Below, one piece after another: positions 32,267 through 40,473 of a stretch of 56,925 nucleotides of DNA. Source of the stretch: a virus; IMG/VR virus record IMGVR_UViG_3300013137_000023, positions 1 to 56,925 of that record. One strand, written 5' to 3'. Under the pieces are notes generated by a model, which saw nothing but the letters and a program-made list of their open reading frames with translations, made no database searches and was not told the DNA's origin. Both the position numbers and the translations under genes were made by a program. Positions within the stretch are counted from its first letter, which is position 1. Every line of letters begins with the position of its first letter.

Positions 32267-32832
32267 AACTCCCTCCAATCAAAATTAACTGCCGGTGAAT
32301 TATACATCTTGACAAATCGGTTATCTATCTTGAAGTCCGCCAATTTTCTGAATACCAAGTCAAAGCTATATTCATCACCTTCGGAATGGGTTTCGTTGTG
32401 TACTAACTGATAGGTGGCAAAGTCCATTGCCTTGATAATATCATCAGGTATAAAGTCGTGCTTATGGTTTGGATTAGCCCCTTCCTGGCCCATATTGGGG
32501 TAATAATCACGGTGAGGAAGATACAGGACAAGGAACCCACCGACCTTCAGTTTTGACCACCATTCCCTTAATATCCTGACATGATCTTCCATATCCTCAA
32601 GGCAATGAGAGGAAAAGATATAGTCAAAGAAGCCCTCAGAGAATATATCAATGCCCCGTTCTATGTTGCAATTAATATCAGCTACACCGCCCATATCAAC
32701 GCCTATCGCCTCTTTACGTATTTTCTCCGGTCCACACCCTATGTCAAGGCCAACCCCATGGCAATAGGGCAATAGCCTGAAGCGGCATTTCTTTACTTCT
32801 GCTTTATATGGTGCGTTTATGCCCCAGGTCAT
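32263..32832 (-). CDS. Class I SAM-dependent methyltransferase
   Basis: About 189 residues. VGLDIGCGPEK is motif I, VDMGG gives the acidic SAM-ribose residue, and DYIFSSHCLEDMEDHVRILR matches the Methyltransf_11 type used on small molecules, sugars or lipids rather than DNA. The start was set at 32832, where AAGGA lies 5 bases before. It is in the sugar/SAM cargo block. Confidence 0.75.
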   Translation of the reverse strand: MTWGINAPYKAEVKKCRFRLLPYCHGVGLDIGCGPEKIRKEAIGVDMGGVADINCNIERGIDIFSEGFFDYIFSSHCLEDMEDHVRILREWWSKLKVGGFLVLYLPHRDYYPNMGQEGANPNHKHDFIPDDIIKAMDFATYQLVHNETHSEGDEYSFDLVFRKLADFKIDNRFVKMYNSPAVNFDWREL

Positions 32833-32851
32833 TAGCATCCTTTAATAATAT

Positions 32852-32970
32852 GGCTGGCATGGAGAGTGAAAGGAGTAAAAGTCTCTCCACGCCAGCCTGT
32901 GAGCTTGGCCGGGAGGAGGAGTCCAAGCCCACATCTGCGTCAACGGCAGTACCGGTTGTTTCCCGTTGAC
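32852..32970. repeat. Three consecutive inverted repeats between cargo genes
   Basis: Arm pairs: GGCTGGCATGGAGAG (32852-32866) with CTCTCCACGCCAGCC (32883-32897), 14 of 15 paired; GCTTGG (32903-32908) with CCAAGC (32923-32928); GTCAACGG (32939-32946) with CCGTTGAC (32963-32970). They fill the only sizable gap (32839-33006) in the cargo block. No T-run follows, so they are not plain terminators. Confidence 0.65.
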
Positions 32971-33006
32971 TTTCAGGTTTAGTTCCTCCCATAAACATCG
33001 TTATCG

Positions 33007-33891
33007 CTATTTTGTTCTGTTCCCAACAACCAAATCAACCACAAGGTTTACTATATCAAGACCATGATGATCATTGACATATACTAAATATGAATCAGAA
33101 TCATATCTGCCTTCAGTCTTTCCGATAGCTTCTTTAATCGTCTCAAAAACAAGCTCATTCGGATACATCTTGTTCGCACCGGGCCAGCTATGAATAATGG
33201 GCTTAATTCCCTTAGCCATAGCTTCAAGGACAAACATGGGGTCTCCTTCGCTCGTACTGGTGCATAGGCAATAATTCTTATCTTCCCACCATTGATCTAA
33301 TTGATTATTTGGGATTCTATTATACATAAACAACCGGCCCTTTAGGTTTAAATTAGCCAAATAAGCCTCTATCCACAAATCATTAGACTCTCCGGCAATG
33401 TGAAGATCGTATTCTTTGGGAAGGGCCATTAATATCTGTACGGCTAACGGTATGTTTTTTACTGAGTGTATCCGCCCAACCATTCCTATTTTCTTGCCAT
33501 GAGACCTTTCCTTGAATGTCCACTTGTTGGCATCTATGGGGTTTGGAATAAAATGAACCCTTGTCGGCTTATCTCCTATTCCCTTTTCAACCTGGTCGGC
33601 AATCCACGGATTACAACAGATAATATCCGATATTTTGTTCCATTTATGATTAATCCAGTCAGCATGAAAGAACTCAAACCGCCTCATCATTAAAACATGA
33701 CGTGCATAGGGGAACAACCCGGTAAAGTCCCTGTCGGCCCATGTAGACCAAACAACGTCCGGCCTGGGAACATTTCTTAACTCATCCCTTCCGTTCCAAA
33801 CTGTAACGCTATGTCCAAGCTCCTTAACCCTGTTGACATAAAGCGGCAACCAGGTTTTACCCCATGGATAATCAATAATCAGGACATTCAT
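33007..33891 (-). CDS. GT4-like glycosyltransferase
   Basis: About 294 residues with the start at 33891 (ATGA overlap). The second half carries IPNPID, GMVGRIHSVKNIPLAVQI and EGDPMFVLEAMAKG, the donor-binding and E-x7-E-like features of GT-B retaining enzymes (GT4). The N-terminal acceptor domain is short. It probably transfers a nucleotide sugar to a surface or virion glycan. Confidence 0.75.
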   Translation of the reverse strand: MNVLIIDYPWGKTWLPLYVNRVKELGHSVTVWNGRDELRNVPRPDVVWSTWADRDFTGLFPYARHVLMMRRFEFFHADWINHKWNKISDIICCNPWIADQVEKGIGDKPTRVHFIPNPIDANKWTFKERSHGKKIGMVGRIHSVKNIPLAVQILMALPKEYDLHIAGESNDLWIEAYLANLNLKGRLFMYNRIPNNQLDQWWEDKNYCLCTSTSEGDPMFVLEAMAKGIKPIIHSWPGANKMYPNELVFETIKEAIGKTEGRYDSDSYLVYVNDHHGLDIVNLVVDLVVGNRTK

Positions 33892-34874
33892 ATAATATTG
33901 CACTCCCTGCACATAAACATTTCTTTACCCCGACCTTCACGATGGGCGTAATAATATTCCCTGTATTTTTTACTTGATAAGATAATAGATAGCGGTTTTT
34001 CCATTATGTTCCCGAAAACAACCTCAGAATTAAAATCAGAACAACAAAGAATCATTTCCCCACGATAGTTAAACACCAATTTATTAAGGAAATTATGGCA
34101 TTGGCCGTTTTTGGCCCTGTGTTTTGGTTCGTAATTGACCTTCCCTCCCCTATTATAAAACGTAGGAAGCAGGGCCGGTAAACCAAAATGGGTCATTTTA
34201 GGGAAGGATATGTCTCCGGCCTTTGTTATGTCTTTAAGGTGATCGTCATAGTGATTAAAGTGAATAGAGTCCAGCCCTGTCTTAAAAAGTGCTTCAACAA
34301 CATCAAGGCGCATATTGGCCCCATTGGTTACTATCCTAACATAATTATTAGGCAATAAAGACTTAGTCATTTTCAGTAAAGTAACAATGCGGCTGTCAAG
34401 CATCGGTTCACCGTTAAGAAACGGGTGAATATCACCAGTATATCCGAAGTCTACTAATTGCCTTATAATGCGTGCATATACTTCCATAGGCATCAATCTG
34501 TCGGGTGATGTTTCTCTGTCTTTATTCGGACACCAGTCACACTTGCGATTGCAATAGTCTATGGTTTCAATGTTTATCGACTTGATGTTGCGTAATAGTC
34601 CTATGCGTTCTGCACGTCTGGAAAGGTCTGTTTCGTAATCTTCATTAACCGGCCAAAACTCTTCAAACCTACCGTTTGGACTTAATTCTTTCAGCCTGTC
34701 GTTCATTCGCTTTCCAGACCAATAGGCTTCGGCTACCAGATTAAGCCCGTTCTCAAGGACTTCACGGTCAGAGATATGCTTTTCCATCAGGTCATAAATT
34801 TCCCTATGGACTTCACAGATATAGCGCCTCGGAGATGAACCAACCAGTAATTCGTCTGTTGTTTCTTCTCTCAT
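33888..34874 (-). CDS. Radical SAM enzyme with SPASM-like cysteines
   Basis: A 328-residue protein. CNRKCDWC (Cys108, Cys112, Cys115) binds the 4Fe-4S cluster of radical SAM enzymes, followed by FLNGEPML, the GGE-like block. C-terminal cysteines (CHNF ... CCSDF ... CRECN) match a SPASM or twitch domain. SPASM proteins modify peptides or carry out sugar chemistry. Here it lies between glycosyltransferases and a methyltransferase, so it may modify a sugar or peptide of the same pathway. Radical SAM enzymes are rare in phages. Confidence 0.8.
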   Translation of the reverse strand: MREETTDELLVGSSPRRYICEVHREIYDLMEKHISDREVLENGLNLVAEAYWSGKRMNDRLKELSPNGRFEEFWPVNEDYETDLSRRAERIGLLRNIKSINIETIDYCNRKCDWCPNKDRETSPDRLMPMEVYARIIRQLVDFGYTGDIHPFLNGEPMLDSRIVTLLKMTKSLLPNNYVRIVTNGANMRLDVVEALFKTGLDSIHFNHYDDHLKDITKAGDISFPKMTHFGLPALLPTFYNRGGKVNYEPKHRAKNGQCHNFLNKLVFNYRGEMILCCSDFNSEVVFGNIMEKPLSIILSSKKYREYYYAHREGRGKEMFMCRECNII

Positions 34875-35470
34875 TATCTACCTAAAATAGCCCAAACATA
34901 TGTTATATCTCCACTAAGTGCTTTTACCACATACCTTTCCCAAAATATCAATTCGGTATTGGTTGTTTTCCTGAGCACATCAAGATCACTCATGGTAAAC
35001 CCGTAGTCAAATTCGGGGTCGTGATACGAGTCTTCGCACGGTATATTCATAATAATTGTTGAGTGTTCAGCCATAACATTACTGATATTCTTATATCCTT
35101 GTTCCCGATCCTCCGGCCTGACGTGCTCTAATGAATCAAGGGCCAATACCCTTGTAAACCCACCATCAATAGTAGGAAGGTTAAGTATATCCGTATGCCT
35201 GACATCAATACCCAACCGTTCCTTACCATGCTTGGCATATATGTCCGAAACATCAGTGGCTACATAATTAACATTGTTCAGCGTAATAATACGGATTGTT
35301 GCGGCTATAATCCCAAGCCCGATTCCTATCTCAAGGACATTCTGGTTTATCCAGTTAATATCATATATCCTTCTTGCAATGGCCTGCCGCTTAAAAATAT
35401 TATCCCGGTAGTTCTTCCCCGTTTTCTGAATCGCTTCCTTATTCCAGTAATCCACTTCTGTTGTTCTCAT
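34874..35470 (-). CDS. Class I SAM-dependent methyltransferase
   Basis: A 198-residue protein. NVLEIGIGLGIIAATIR is motif I and VLALDSLEHV the motif IV region. The family acts on small molecules, sugars or proteins. It is coupled to the radical SAM gene by a TAATG overlap and follows the GT4-like gene without a gap. Confidence 0.75.
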   Translation of the reverse strand: MRTTEVDYWNKEAIQKTGKNYRDNIFKRQAIARRIYDINWINQNVLEIGIGLGIIAATIRIITLNNVNYVATDVSDIYAKHGKERLGIDVRHTDILNLPTIDGGFTRVLALDSLEHVRPEDREQGYKNISNVMAEHSTIIMNIPCEDSYHDPEFDYGFTMSDLDVLRKTTNTELIFWERYVVKALSGDITYVWAILGR

Positions 35471-36526
35471 TTATAACAGGCTCCTATATAGGCCTTTAAG
35501 TTCACTATTGTTGTAATCCATAGCCAAATCACGGCGGCGCTTCCAAATATTATTTCTACATTCCCTGTGTTCCGCCCACCTTTCGGCCAATTCATTCAAT
35601 GAATCAACCGTTATTCCTAACCCCAATCCCTCTACTGCCTCCGATGATTCCTTTGCGTTGATACATACCGGAGGAACCCCGGAGGCTATGTAATCATAAA
35701 GTTTGTTTGGTAGAGTCTGTTGCCATTGGGGGCTGTCGATTAGATTTCCAACCAGGCCCCAATCGTGGCGACTTATCTGCTTTAATAGCGTCTTATAGTC
35801 ATACCCTTGATGGACAAAAACCATAGGATCATAAAATTTCTTGAACGGCTTATCCTCACGTCCGGCGTATAGATGAAAATCTATTCCACATTCCAACGCT
35901 TGTTTAGCTACTTGCTCATAGTTGCAGTAATCAGCTCCCGTATTTAGATTCATTCCGGCGTATTCGCTCGGAAGCGTCACACGGCCCTCATATACAAGAC
36001 CGCCCATCCATTCTTTGGTATGGTATTGATAAAGACTGTAAGGGACATAGGAAGGAAGAATTATATAGGGTTGTCTCAAGGCAAATTCGTCTACCGTTAC
36101 TTTGGCGACACTGTCAGACACAAAAACAAGAGCATCGGCAAGCTGAAAAGAGTTTCGTTCCTCGGTTGTTACCCTAACGTGGGGAAGTCCTTCAGACATG
36201 GATTTACGGTAATCCTCGTCCGTTGTTCTGGTTAAAAAGGTATCGTGAACGTCTAATATGACTGGTTTGTGGGGAAATATCTCTTTAATAGCGCAGACGA
36301 ACCATGACGGTTCATTGTGAACATGGAAAATATCAGCGTCCGAGTGGAGCTTAATACCCTCTATGAATTGGCCTATGTCGCTGTAATTTATAAATGATTT
36401 ATAGTATTGTGACCAATTAATTACTTTTTTTGCAATAACGTGAACATCTAAACCGGATTCAATAAGGGGAAGGGCAATTTTTGTGACCCTAATGCAGAAA
36501 TGACCAGAAACCATTACTATCTTCAT
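35471..36526 (-). CDS. GT-B fold glycosyltransferase (GT4-like)
   Basis: A 351-residue protein starting MKIVMVSGHFCIRVTKIALP (Rossmann N-domain). HVHNEPSWF and VILDVHDT lie in the acceptor domain, and LPNKLYDYIASGVPPVCI is the C-terminal donor-domain block. The start is supported by GGGAGGATAGGCT. First gene of the cargo block, after the capsid terminator. Confidence 0.75.
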   Translation of the reverse strand: MKIVMVSGHFCIRVTKIALPLIESGLDVHVIAKKVINWSQYYKSFINYSDIGQFIEGIKLHSDADIFHVHNEPSWFVCAIKEIFPHKPVILDVHDTFLTRTTDEDYRKSMSEGLPHVRVTTEERNSFQLADALVFVSDSVAKVTVDEFALRQPYIILPSYVPYSLYQYHTKEWMGGLVYEGRVTLPSEYAGMNLNTGADYCNYEQVAKQALECGIDFHLYAGREDKPFKKFYDPMVFVHQGYDYKTLLKQISRHDWGLVGNLIDSPQWQQTLPNKLYDYIASGVPPVCINAKESSEAVEGLGLGITVDSLNELAERWAEHRECRNNIWKRRRDLAMDYNNSELKGLYRSLL

Positions 36527-36837
36527 AGCCTATCCTCCCGTATCAGCTATTAGATTACTTATCTAACTACTAACATATAAATAACTAATGTCAATACTAA
36601 GTTGATTTTTTGACGGCTGAAATGATAACAGCCGTATTTACCATCATAATATGTTCCAATGTTTCTCCTAAAAGGGGGGCGGGAGGGCTTCTATACCTCC
36701 GCCCCCACATATAAAGATTAACTACTATACTTCCCAATTGTCGTCATACAACCGACGATAATCCAGGAAGAAGGCCACGGTCCCGCTTGAAGTAGCGGTG
36801 TTTGCCGCAGTTCCATCTAACTTATTTAGATTATTGA
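36527..36837. other. Gene-free region between capsid and cargo genes
   Basis: Holds the capsid terminator (36670-36706), a second inverted repeat ACGGCTG/CAGCCGT (36614-36635) and a minus-strand TTGACA (36594-36589) without a good -10. It could carry the promoter of the cargo block, but I cannot place it with confidence. Confidence 0.5.
36670..36706 (-). terminator. Rho-independent terminator after the capsid gene
   Basis: Minus-strand stem GGGGGCGG-AGG / CCT-C-CCGCCCCC with one bulged C, followed by TTTT. It separates capsid expression from the cargo block. Confidence 0.75.
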
Positions 36838-37485
36838 CTAAGCGCTGTCCCACTTAACTACACGGTTATCGGGATCACCCTGCCAGATCAGCTCAAACCC
36901 CAAAATGGCAATCCAGCCGATCCGTTTGTCACGGCCCATGTCGTTGATCTCAAACCGCAATTCCTCCGGTAAGGCAACGGCCTCCATGACCGCATCTTTG
37001 CCAAAGAAATAGGCTTCACCGGTGATGTTGGAAGTCCCAATGGCGTTGTCCATGCTGTTGGTGTCACGGACAAAACGAACATTGTAGTACTTACCGACCT
37101 CTCCATTTACTGGATATTTGGTGTACTGCCAAATCGACTCCAGGCTGTCATGGATACCCCGGAAAGCGGTTACGGTACAGATGGCCATATAATCGTCCCC
37201 GCCCTCCATCGGGGGAACAAGCATAGTACCCATCATGTAATCCACAACCGATTTCACACCGGCGGCATTCATATTGACAGAAGCCGTCAGGGTAGCGGTT
37301 CCATTTGTGGTAAAGTTACCAGAGGTGGTGGTAGAGGCCACATAGCGAACTTTAGCCGCATCCATCTGCGCCTCGACCCTCTTGTCAATAACCTTGACCT
37401 GATCGTTTTTAAGAGCCTCTACCTGAATGTTTTTGATATTCAGGGTAGCAAGGTTCTCGATCTTGCCCGTGTAACTCGTACTATT
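36838..37485 (-). CDS. Major capsid protein, exon 2
   Basis: Codes for residues 92-306 of the capsid protein, starting NSTSYTGKIENLATLNI just after the intron. Joined to exon 1 it gives TMEELG-NSTSYT, a natural continuation in N4-gp56-like capsid proteins, which have an EYGN-type turn followed by helices here. An ATG at 37488 is only the last intron bases plus first exon codons and should not be taken as a start: an in-frame TAA lies directly before it. Confidence 0.8.
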   Translation of the reverse strand, partial: NSTSYTGKIENLATLNIKNIQVEALKNDQVKVIDKRVEAQMDAAKVRYVASTTTSGNFTTNGTATLTASVNMNAAGVKSVVDYMMGTMLVPPMEGGDDYMAICTVTAFRGIHDSLESIWQYTKYPVNGEVGKYYNVRFVRDTNSMDNAIGTSNITGEAYFFGKDAVMEAVALPEELRFEINDMGRDKRIGWIAILGFELIWQGDPDNRVVKWDSA

Positions 37486-37758
37486 CATTTACGTTAATGG
37501 CTAACTGTTTATGAAAGCCCTATCGGTTTCCCGATAGATCAGACCATATCTTCCGTTTCCGGTCGTGCGCTCGTGGAGCTTTACTGTCCGTTCTGGACTC
37601 CATGCTCTGGTCGTTGAACCTTCAGCCCATTCCTGGGCAGCTTGGTTGCTGATTGTCCAATCCTTGGAATTTTTATAACCATCACGCCCATCGTTACCAA
37701 TCACGTTGTGGTTTTCAAGGCTCTTAGGATTTCCCAGCAATTCACACGATATTTTTTC

Positions 37759-37787
37759 TTGACTTCCTTCTATGTTTCCGGTATAAT
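37759..37787 (+). promoter_or_regulatory. Sigma-70 promoter of the intron-encoded endonuclease
   Basis: TTGACT (37759-37764), a 17-base spacer and TATAAT (37782-37787) on +, followed by AAGGAG (37805-37810) and the ATG at 37816. The promoter overlaps the intron region just 5' of the P element, so the same bases serve RNA folding on one strand and transcription on the other. Confidence 0.85.
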
Positions 37788-37815
37788 ATACTCCATAATT
37801 AAACAAGGAGTAACC

Positions 37816-38496
37816 ATGAAGACAAGTAAAGATTATAGAGAAACCAAAGAAGCAATTTGTAAGTGTGGATGTGGACAAACCTTCTACCCTGTAAGGTTTT
37901 GGGGTAAGGCTAAATTTCCTGAATATATCAGGGGCCATCATCCGAATTGTCGCAAAAAGCAATTTGGACTTATCCCGGCATGGAATAAGGGAATGAAAAA
38001 AAGAGATCATCCTTCTCTTGAACGAATGGGATTTCAGGTCGGCCACAAATCTTTCTTTAATTGGGGGAATGTCCATGAGATAATGGATAAAAACCCATCT
38101 ATTAGAGAAAAATGGCTTAATGCCCAAAAAGGTAAAAAGCCGTGGAACAAAGGGCTTACAAAAGACCTTTATAAAAACGGGATTAAGTCTGGCCCGGAGC
38201 ATGGTAACTGGAAAGGCAATAAGCGTGGCATATACGACCTTGCTATCCTTAAGGAGTTTACAAAGCATATCCTTAAGAGGGATAATTATACCTGCCAACA
38301 GTGCGGAGATCATAATTATCTTGGCCGTGGTTCCCGTATAAAACTTAATGTCCATCACATTATTGCTATTAAAGAAGATGTTACCCAAGCTCTGAATCCC
38401 CAAAACGCCACAACCTTATGCTATGACTGTCATGTTAAAACCGAAAACTATGGAACAAAACTTATCCATAAAAGAAGAAAACAAGCGGGCAATTAG
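37816..38496 (+). CDS. HNH homing endonuclease, antisense inside the group I intron
   Basis: A 226-residue protein. N-terminal zinc-like CKCGCGQTF; central WNKG repeats (PAWNKGMKK, PWNKGLTK) of the NUMOD3 DNA-binding type; C-terminal HNH domain: KRDNYTCQQCG, LNVHHIIAI and LCYDCH. The enzyme should cut intron-less capsid genes so that the intron is copied in. The gene has its own promoter and ribosome binding site and opposes the capsid gene. Its stop codon (38494-38496) lies three bases from the intron boundary, so its last codons overlap P1. Confidence 0.9.
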   Translation: MKTSKDYRETKEAICKCGCGQTFYPVRFWGKAKFPEYIRGHHPNCRKKQFGLIPAWNKGMKKRDHPSLERMGFQVGHKSFFNWGNVHEIMDKNPSIREKWLNAQKGKKPWNKGLTKDLYKNGIKSGPEHGNWKGNKRGIYDLAILKEFTKHILKRDNYTCQQCGDHNYLGRGSRIKLNVHHIIAIKEDVTQALNPQNATTLCYDCHVKTENYGTKLIHKRRKQAGN

Positions 38497-38499
38497 TTT

Positions 38500-38772
38500 A
38501 CCCAATTCTTCCATGGTCAGAGTACCCTTGTAAATCAAGAGTTGGGTCACGGGCATGGTGTTGGTTTCAGTTAAAACACCGCCCTCGGTAGCAAGGTTGG
38601 AAATCTTATCGAAATTCAGATTTTCCCCTTTGCCCTTACCAAAGGCTTCCTTGACGGTGGTGAACTGACGGAATTTTGCCAGGGGCTGCGCTTGCATCCG
38701 CCATTTCGTGCTTAAATAGTCATTGGACAAATAGCTTCCAAGACTATTAGTCACCCATACGTTTCCAGCCAT
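38500..38772 (-). CDS. Major capsid protein, exon 1
   Basis: Codes for residues 1-91, ending LTMEELG at the splice site. Features: basic and Gln-rich start, then the segment FGKGKGENLNFDKISNLATE followed by LTETNTMPVTQLLIYKGTLT, the layout of N4-gp56-type major capsid proteins. Spliced length is 306 residues, normal for the family. Reading on past 38500 gives intron-derived residues and a stop at 38416. The ATG at 38772 lies downstream of the scaffold gene with its own AGGAGG nearby. Confidence 0.85.
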
Positions 38773-38775
38773 TAT

Positions 38776-39993
38776 TTACCCTCCTATATAGTCACGTCCG
38801 AGAAATGCTCGGTCTTGAATTTTTCTTCTCATGTCCACATATTCCTGTGGACTCATTACCTTTTCCTCTGGCTTCGGAGGAGTAAAACCCGGTGTCGGTT
38901 TGACCACGGGTGCGGCCACTAATTTCTCCCGCCTTTCGCCCTGGACAACCTGTTGAGCTTGAGGCTCTGGCTGTGCCGGTGGCGGCTGTGGGGGAGGGGT
39001 TTGTCCGTTTCCGCCTTGCGCTTGAGATTGGTCAGTCTGTAACAAGTCACGGGCCGCCCTGACGATGTTATCCACATACTCATGTGGATTTCGCATAATG
39101 ACTTTTCTTCCTTCAGGGGTAGCAAGTGAATGGGTGGCGAGAATCCCGATCAGCTTTTCATGTCGTTTCATGTCGGGGTATTTCTCCTCAAAATACTTAT
39201 CACTGGCCTCAATACGATCCTTGAAGGTAATGGCGGTCTGCTTGGTTACGCTTTCCTTGGTTCTTTCCTCAACAACGGACAACGCTTCTTTGACCGCTTC
39301 CTCTTTTGCTTCCTGCCTTAGTTGGGCGAGTATCTCTCTCGGCTTTTCCAAAATAGCGGTGGAGAGTTCATCATCTCCCATTTCCAGGACGCTTTTTTTC
39401 TTCTCCTGCACGGTTGAGGGGGGTGTTTCTCCCTGTTTCTGTCCGGACTGTAAAGTGTCAATCAGGTATTTCATCTGACGCTTTAGTTCGGCAGCCTCTT
39501 GGGTAGCCTCGTGCATTTTCTTTTCGGCGTTTTTATAACGCTCCTCGGTTTTAGTAACTTCCGCTTCGGCTTCCTGTAAGTCCTTGAACCGTACTGACGG
39601 TTTGGCTTCAGGAACAAGCGGTTCCCTTTGTCCTTCCTGTGCCGGTGTCTGAGGTGGCTGTGGTTGAGACTCGGTGCGCTCTCCGGCCTTAACTTCCCCT
39701 TCTTCCGACTGTGCCGATTGCTGGACTTGAATAGTCTGTTCCTCGCCTTGCGGTTCGGCTTCCTCTACCTGCTGTTCCGGCAATTCGGCTTTTTGCAACC
39801 AATCCTGGGGCTCCTTAGCCGCTTCTTCCATGTACTTAACGTAATTGGCCTCTACTTCAGATCGGTCGTTAAACGGCCTCTCCTCTGGTCTGTTTTCTAC
39901 CAACTGATCGGGATTGGGATGTTCCCCGGCCTGAATGTCCAGTTGAGTAGGTGCGGCTGATACGCCCTTCGGTGGTCTGCCTCGTTGTGCCAT
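38776..39993 (-). CDS. Scaffold protein
   Basis: A 405-residue protein, very rich in Gln, Glu, Lys and Pro, with a long coiled-coil-like middle (EAEVTKTEERYKNAEKKMHE) and a basic end, directly upstream of the capsid gene. Composition and position fit a capsid assembly scaffold, which is removed during maturation. The ATG at 39993 follows AAGGAGGATCT. Confidence 0.75.
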   Translation of the reverse strand: MAQRGRPPKGVSAAPTQLDIQAGEHPNPDQLVENRPEERPFNDRSEVEANYVKYMEEAAKEPQDWLQKAELPEQQVEEAEPQGEEQTIQVQQSAQSEEGEVKAGERTESQPQPPQTPAQEGQREPLVPEAKPSVRFKDLQEAEAEVTKTEERYKNAEKKMHEATQEAAELKRQMKYLIDTLQSGQKQGETPPSTVQEKKKSVLEMGDDELSTAILEKPREILAQLRQEAKEEAVKEALSVVEERTKESVTKQTAITFKDRIEASDKYFEEKYPDMKRHEKLIGILATHSLATPEGRKVIMRNPHEYVDNIVRAARDLLQTDQSQAQGGNGQTPPPQPPPAQPEPQAQQVVQGERREKLVAAPVVKPTPGFTPPKPEEKVMSPQEYVDMRRKIQDRAFLGRDYIGG

Positions 39994-40043
39994 AGATCCT
40001 CCTTGCGAGTCCCTTCATGGGAGTTTTCGCTCGTTAAAGGGTT

Positions 40044-40092
40044 AAAAATAAAAAAGCCCCCAAGGATACGGTTTCCCGTTATCCAAGGAGGC
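40044..40092 (-). terminator. Rho-independent terminator between portal and scaffold genes
   Basis: Minus-strand stem GCCTCC, GGATA and CGG pairing with CCG, TATCC and GGGGGC around a GAAA loop, with a T-rich tail (TTTTTTATTTTT). It would lower transcription of scaffold and capsid relative to portal unless there is a promoter downstream; I saw none in the 60 bases that follow. Confidence 0.75.
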
Positions 40093-40233
40093 TTTTGGTA
40101 AAGCGTGCTTGGCTTTTATTGGTTAATAATTATTCTTTTTTGCTAATCGCTATTATCAAACCCACAATGTGCCTGTAAATATCAGGCATAGTTAGACGTA
40201 TAATTTCCAGATTTCTCGCTATATCTTCTACGG

Positions 40234-40473
40234 TCATTTGTTGAATTTATCCACTATCGCCTGGGTGGTTATCCGTGACTCAAAATATCTCCTGAACACC
40301 TCATATCCATTAGCCGCCCCTTGTGCATGAATCAAGTCATCTGTGGTCTTACCTGACTTAAACAACCTATAAGCATCCGTATCATAAAAGTCTAATAGAC
40401 TGAAGATAGCCTCTTTAAATTTTGGGTCTTTCATCAGGTCGGCAAAGTAACTATCGCATTGTGCCGGTGTCAT
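40234..40473 (-). CDS. Hypothetical 79-residue protein
   Basis: Helical, beginning MTPAQCDSYFADLMKDP. It follows the portal gene with one base between and precedes the terminator. Small genes at this position often encode head accessory proteins; that is inference only. Confidence 0.55.
   Translation of the reverse strand: MTPAQCDSYFADLMKDPKFKEAIFSLLDFYDTDAYRLFKSGKTTDDLIHAQGAANGYEVFRRYFESRITTQAIVDKFNK

Larger units (their letters stand above)
37486..38499 (-). ncRNA. Group I self-splicing intron in the capsid gene
   Basis: 1014 nt on the minus strand. Core elements in order: P (TTGCTGGGAAATCC, 37740-37727), Q (GACAATCAGCAACC, 37657-37644), R (GGTTCAACGACCAGA, 37620-37606) and S (AAGATATGGTCTG, 37552-37540). 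P7 pairs GACCA (37611-37607) with TGGTC (37546-37542). P8 is GTCC/GGAC (37598-37586) and P9 CTATCGG-GAAA-CCGATAG (37537-37520). P1: exon end TTGGGT pairs with GCCCG (38490-38486), with the U-G pair at the splice site. Exon 2 start AATAGT partly pairs with loop bases ACTA (P10). The last base is G. A homing endonuclease gene occupies most of the peripheral sequence on the other strand. Confidence 0.85.

Noticed and set aside
32804-32998. 64-codon frame over the three hairpins
   Set aside because: Ser/Leu-rich low-complexity reading produced by the inverted repeats, with no family match, and it overlaps the methyltransferase start.
36589-36594. TTGACA on the minus strand before the first cargo gene
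   Set aside because: No acceptable -10 at 16-18 bases, so not called as a promoter.
37642-37815. Upstream extension of the HNH gene
   Set aside because: The frame is open upstream, but AAGGAG lies directly before the ATG at 37816 and the promoter TATAAT lies inside the extension, so the shorter start is right.
37501-38403. 300-codon minus-strand frame across the intron
   Set aside because: It is the mirror of the endonuclease gene plus folded intron core; it has no capsid-like or other family content.
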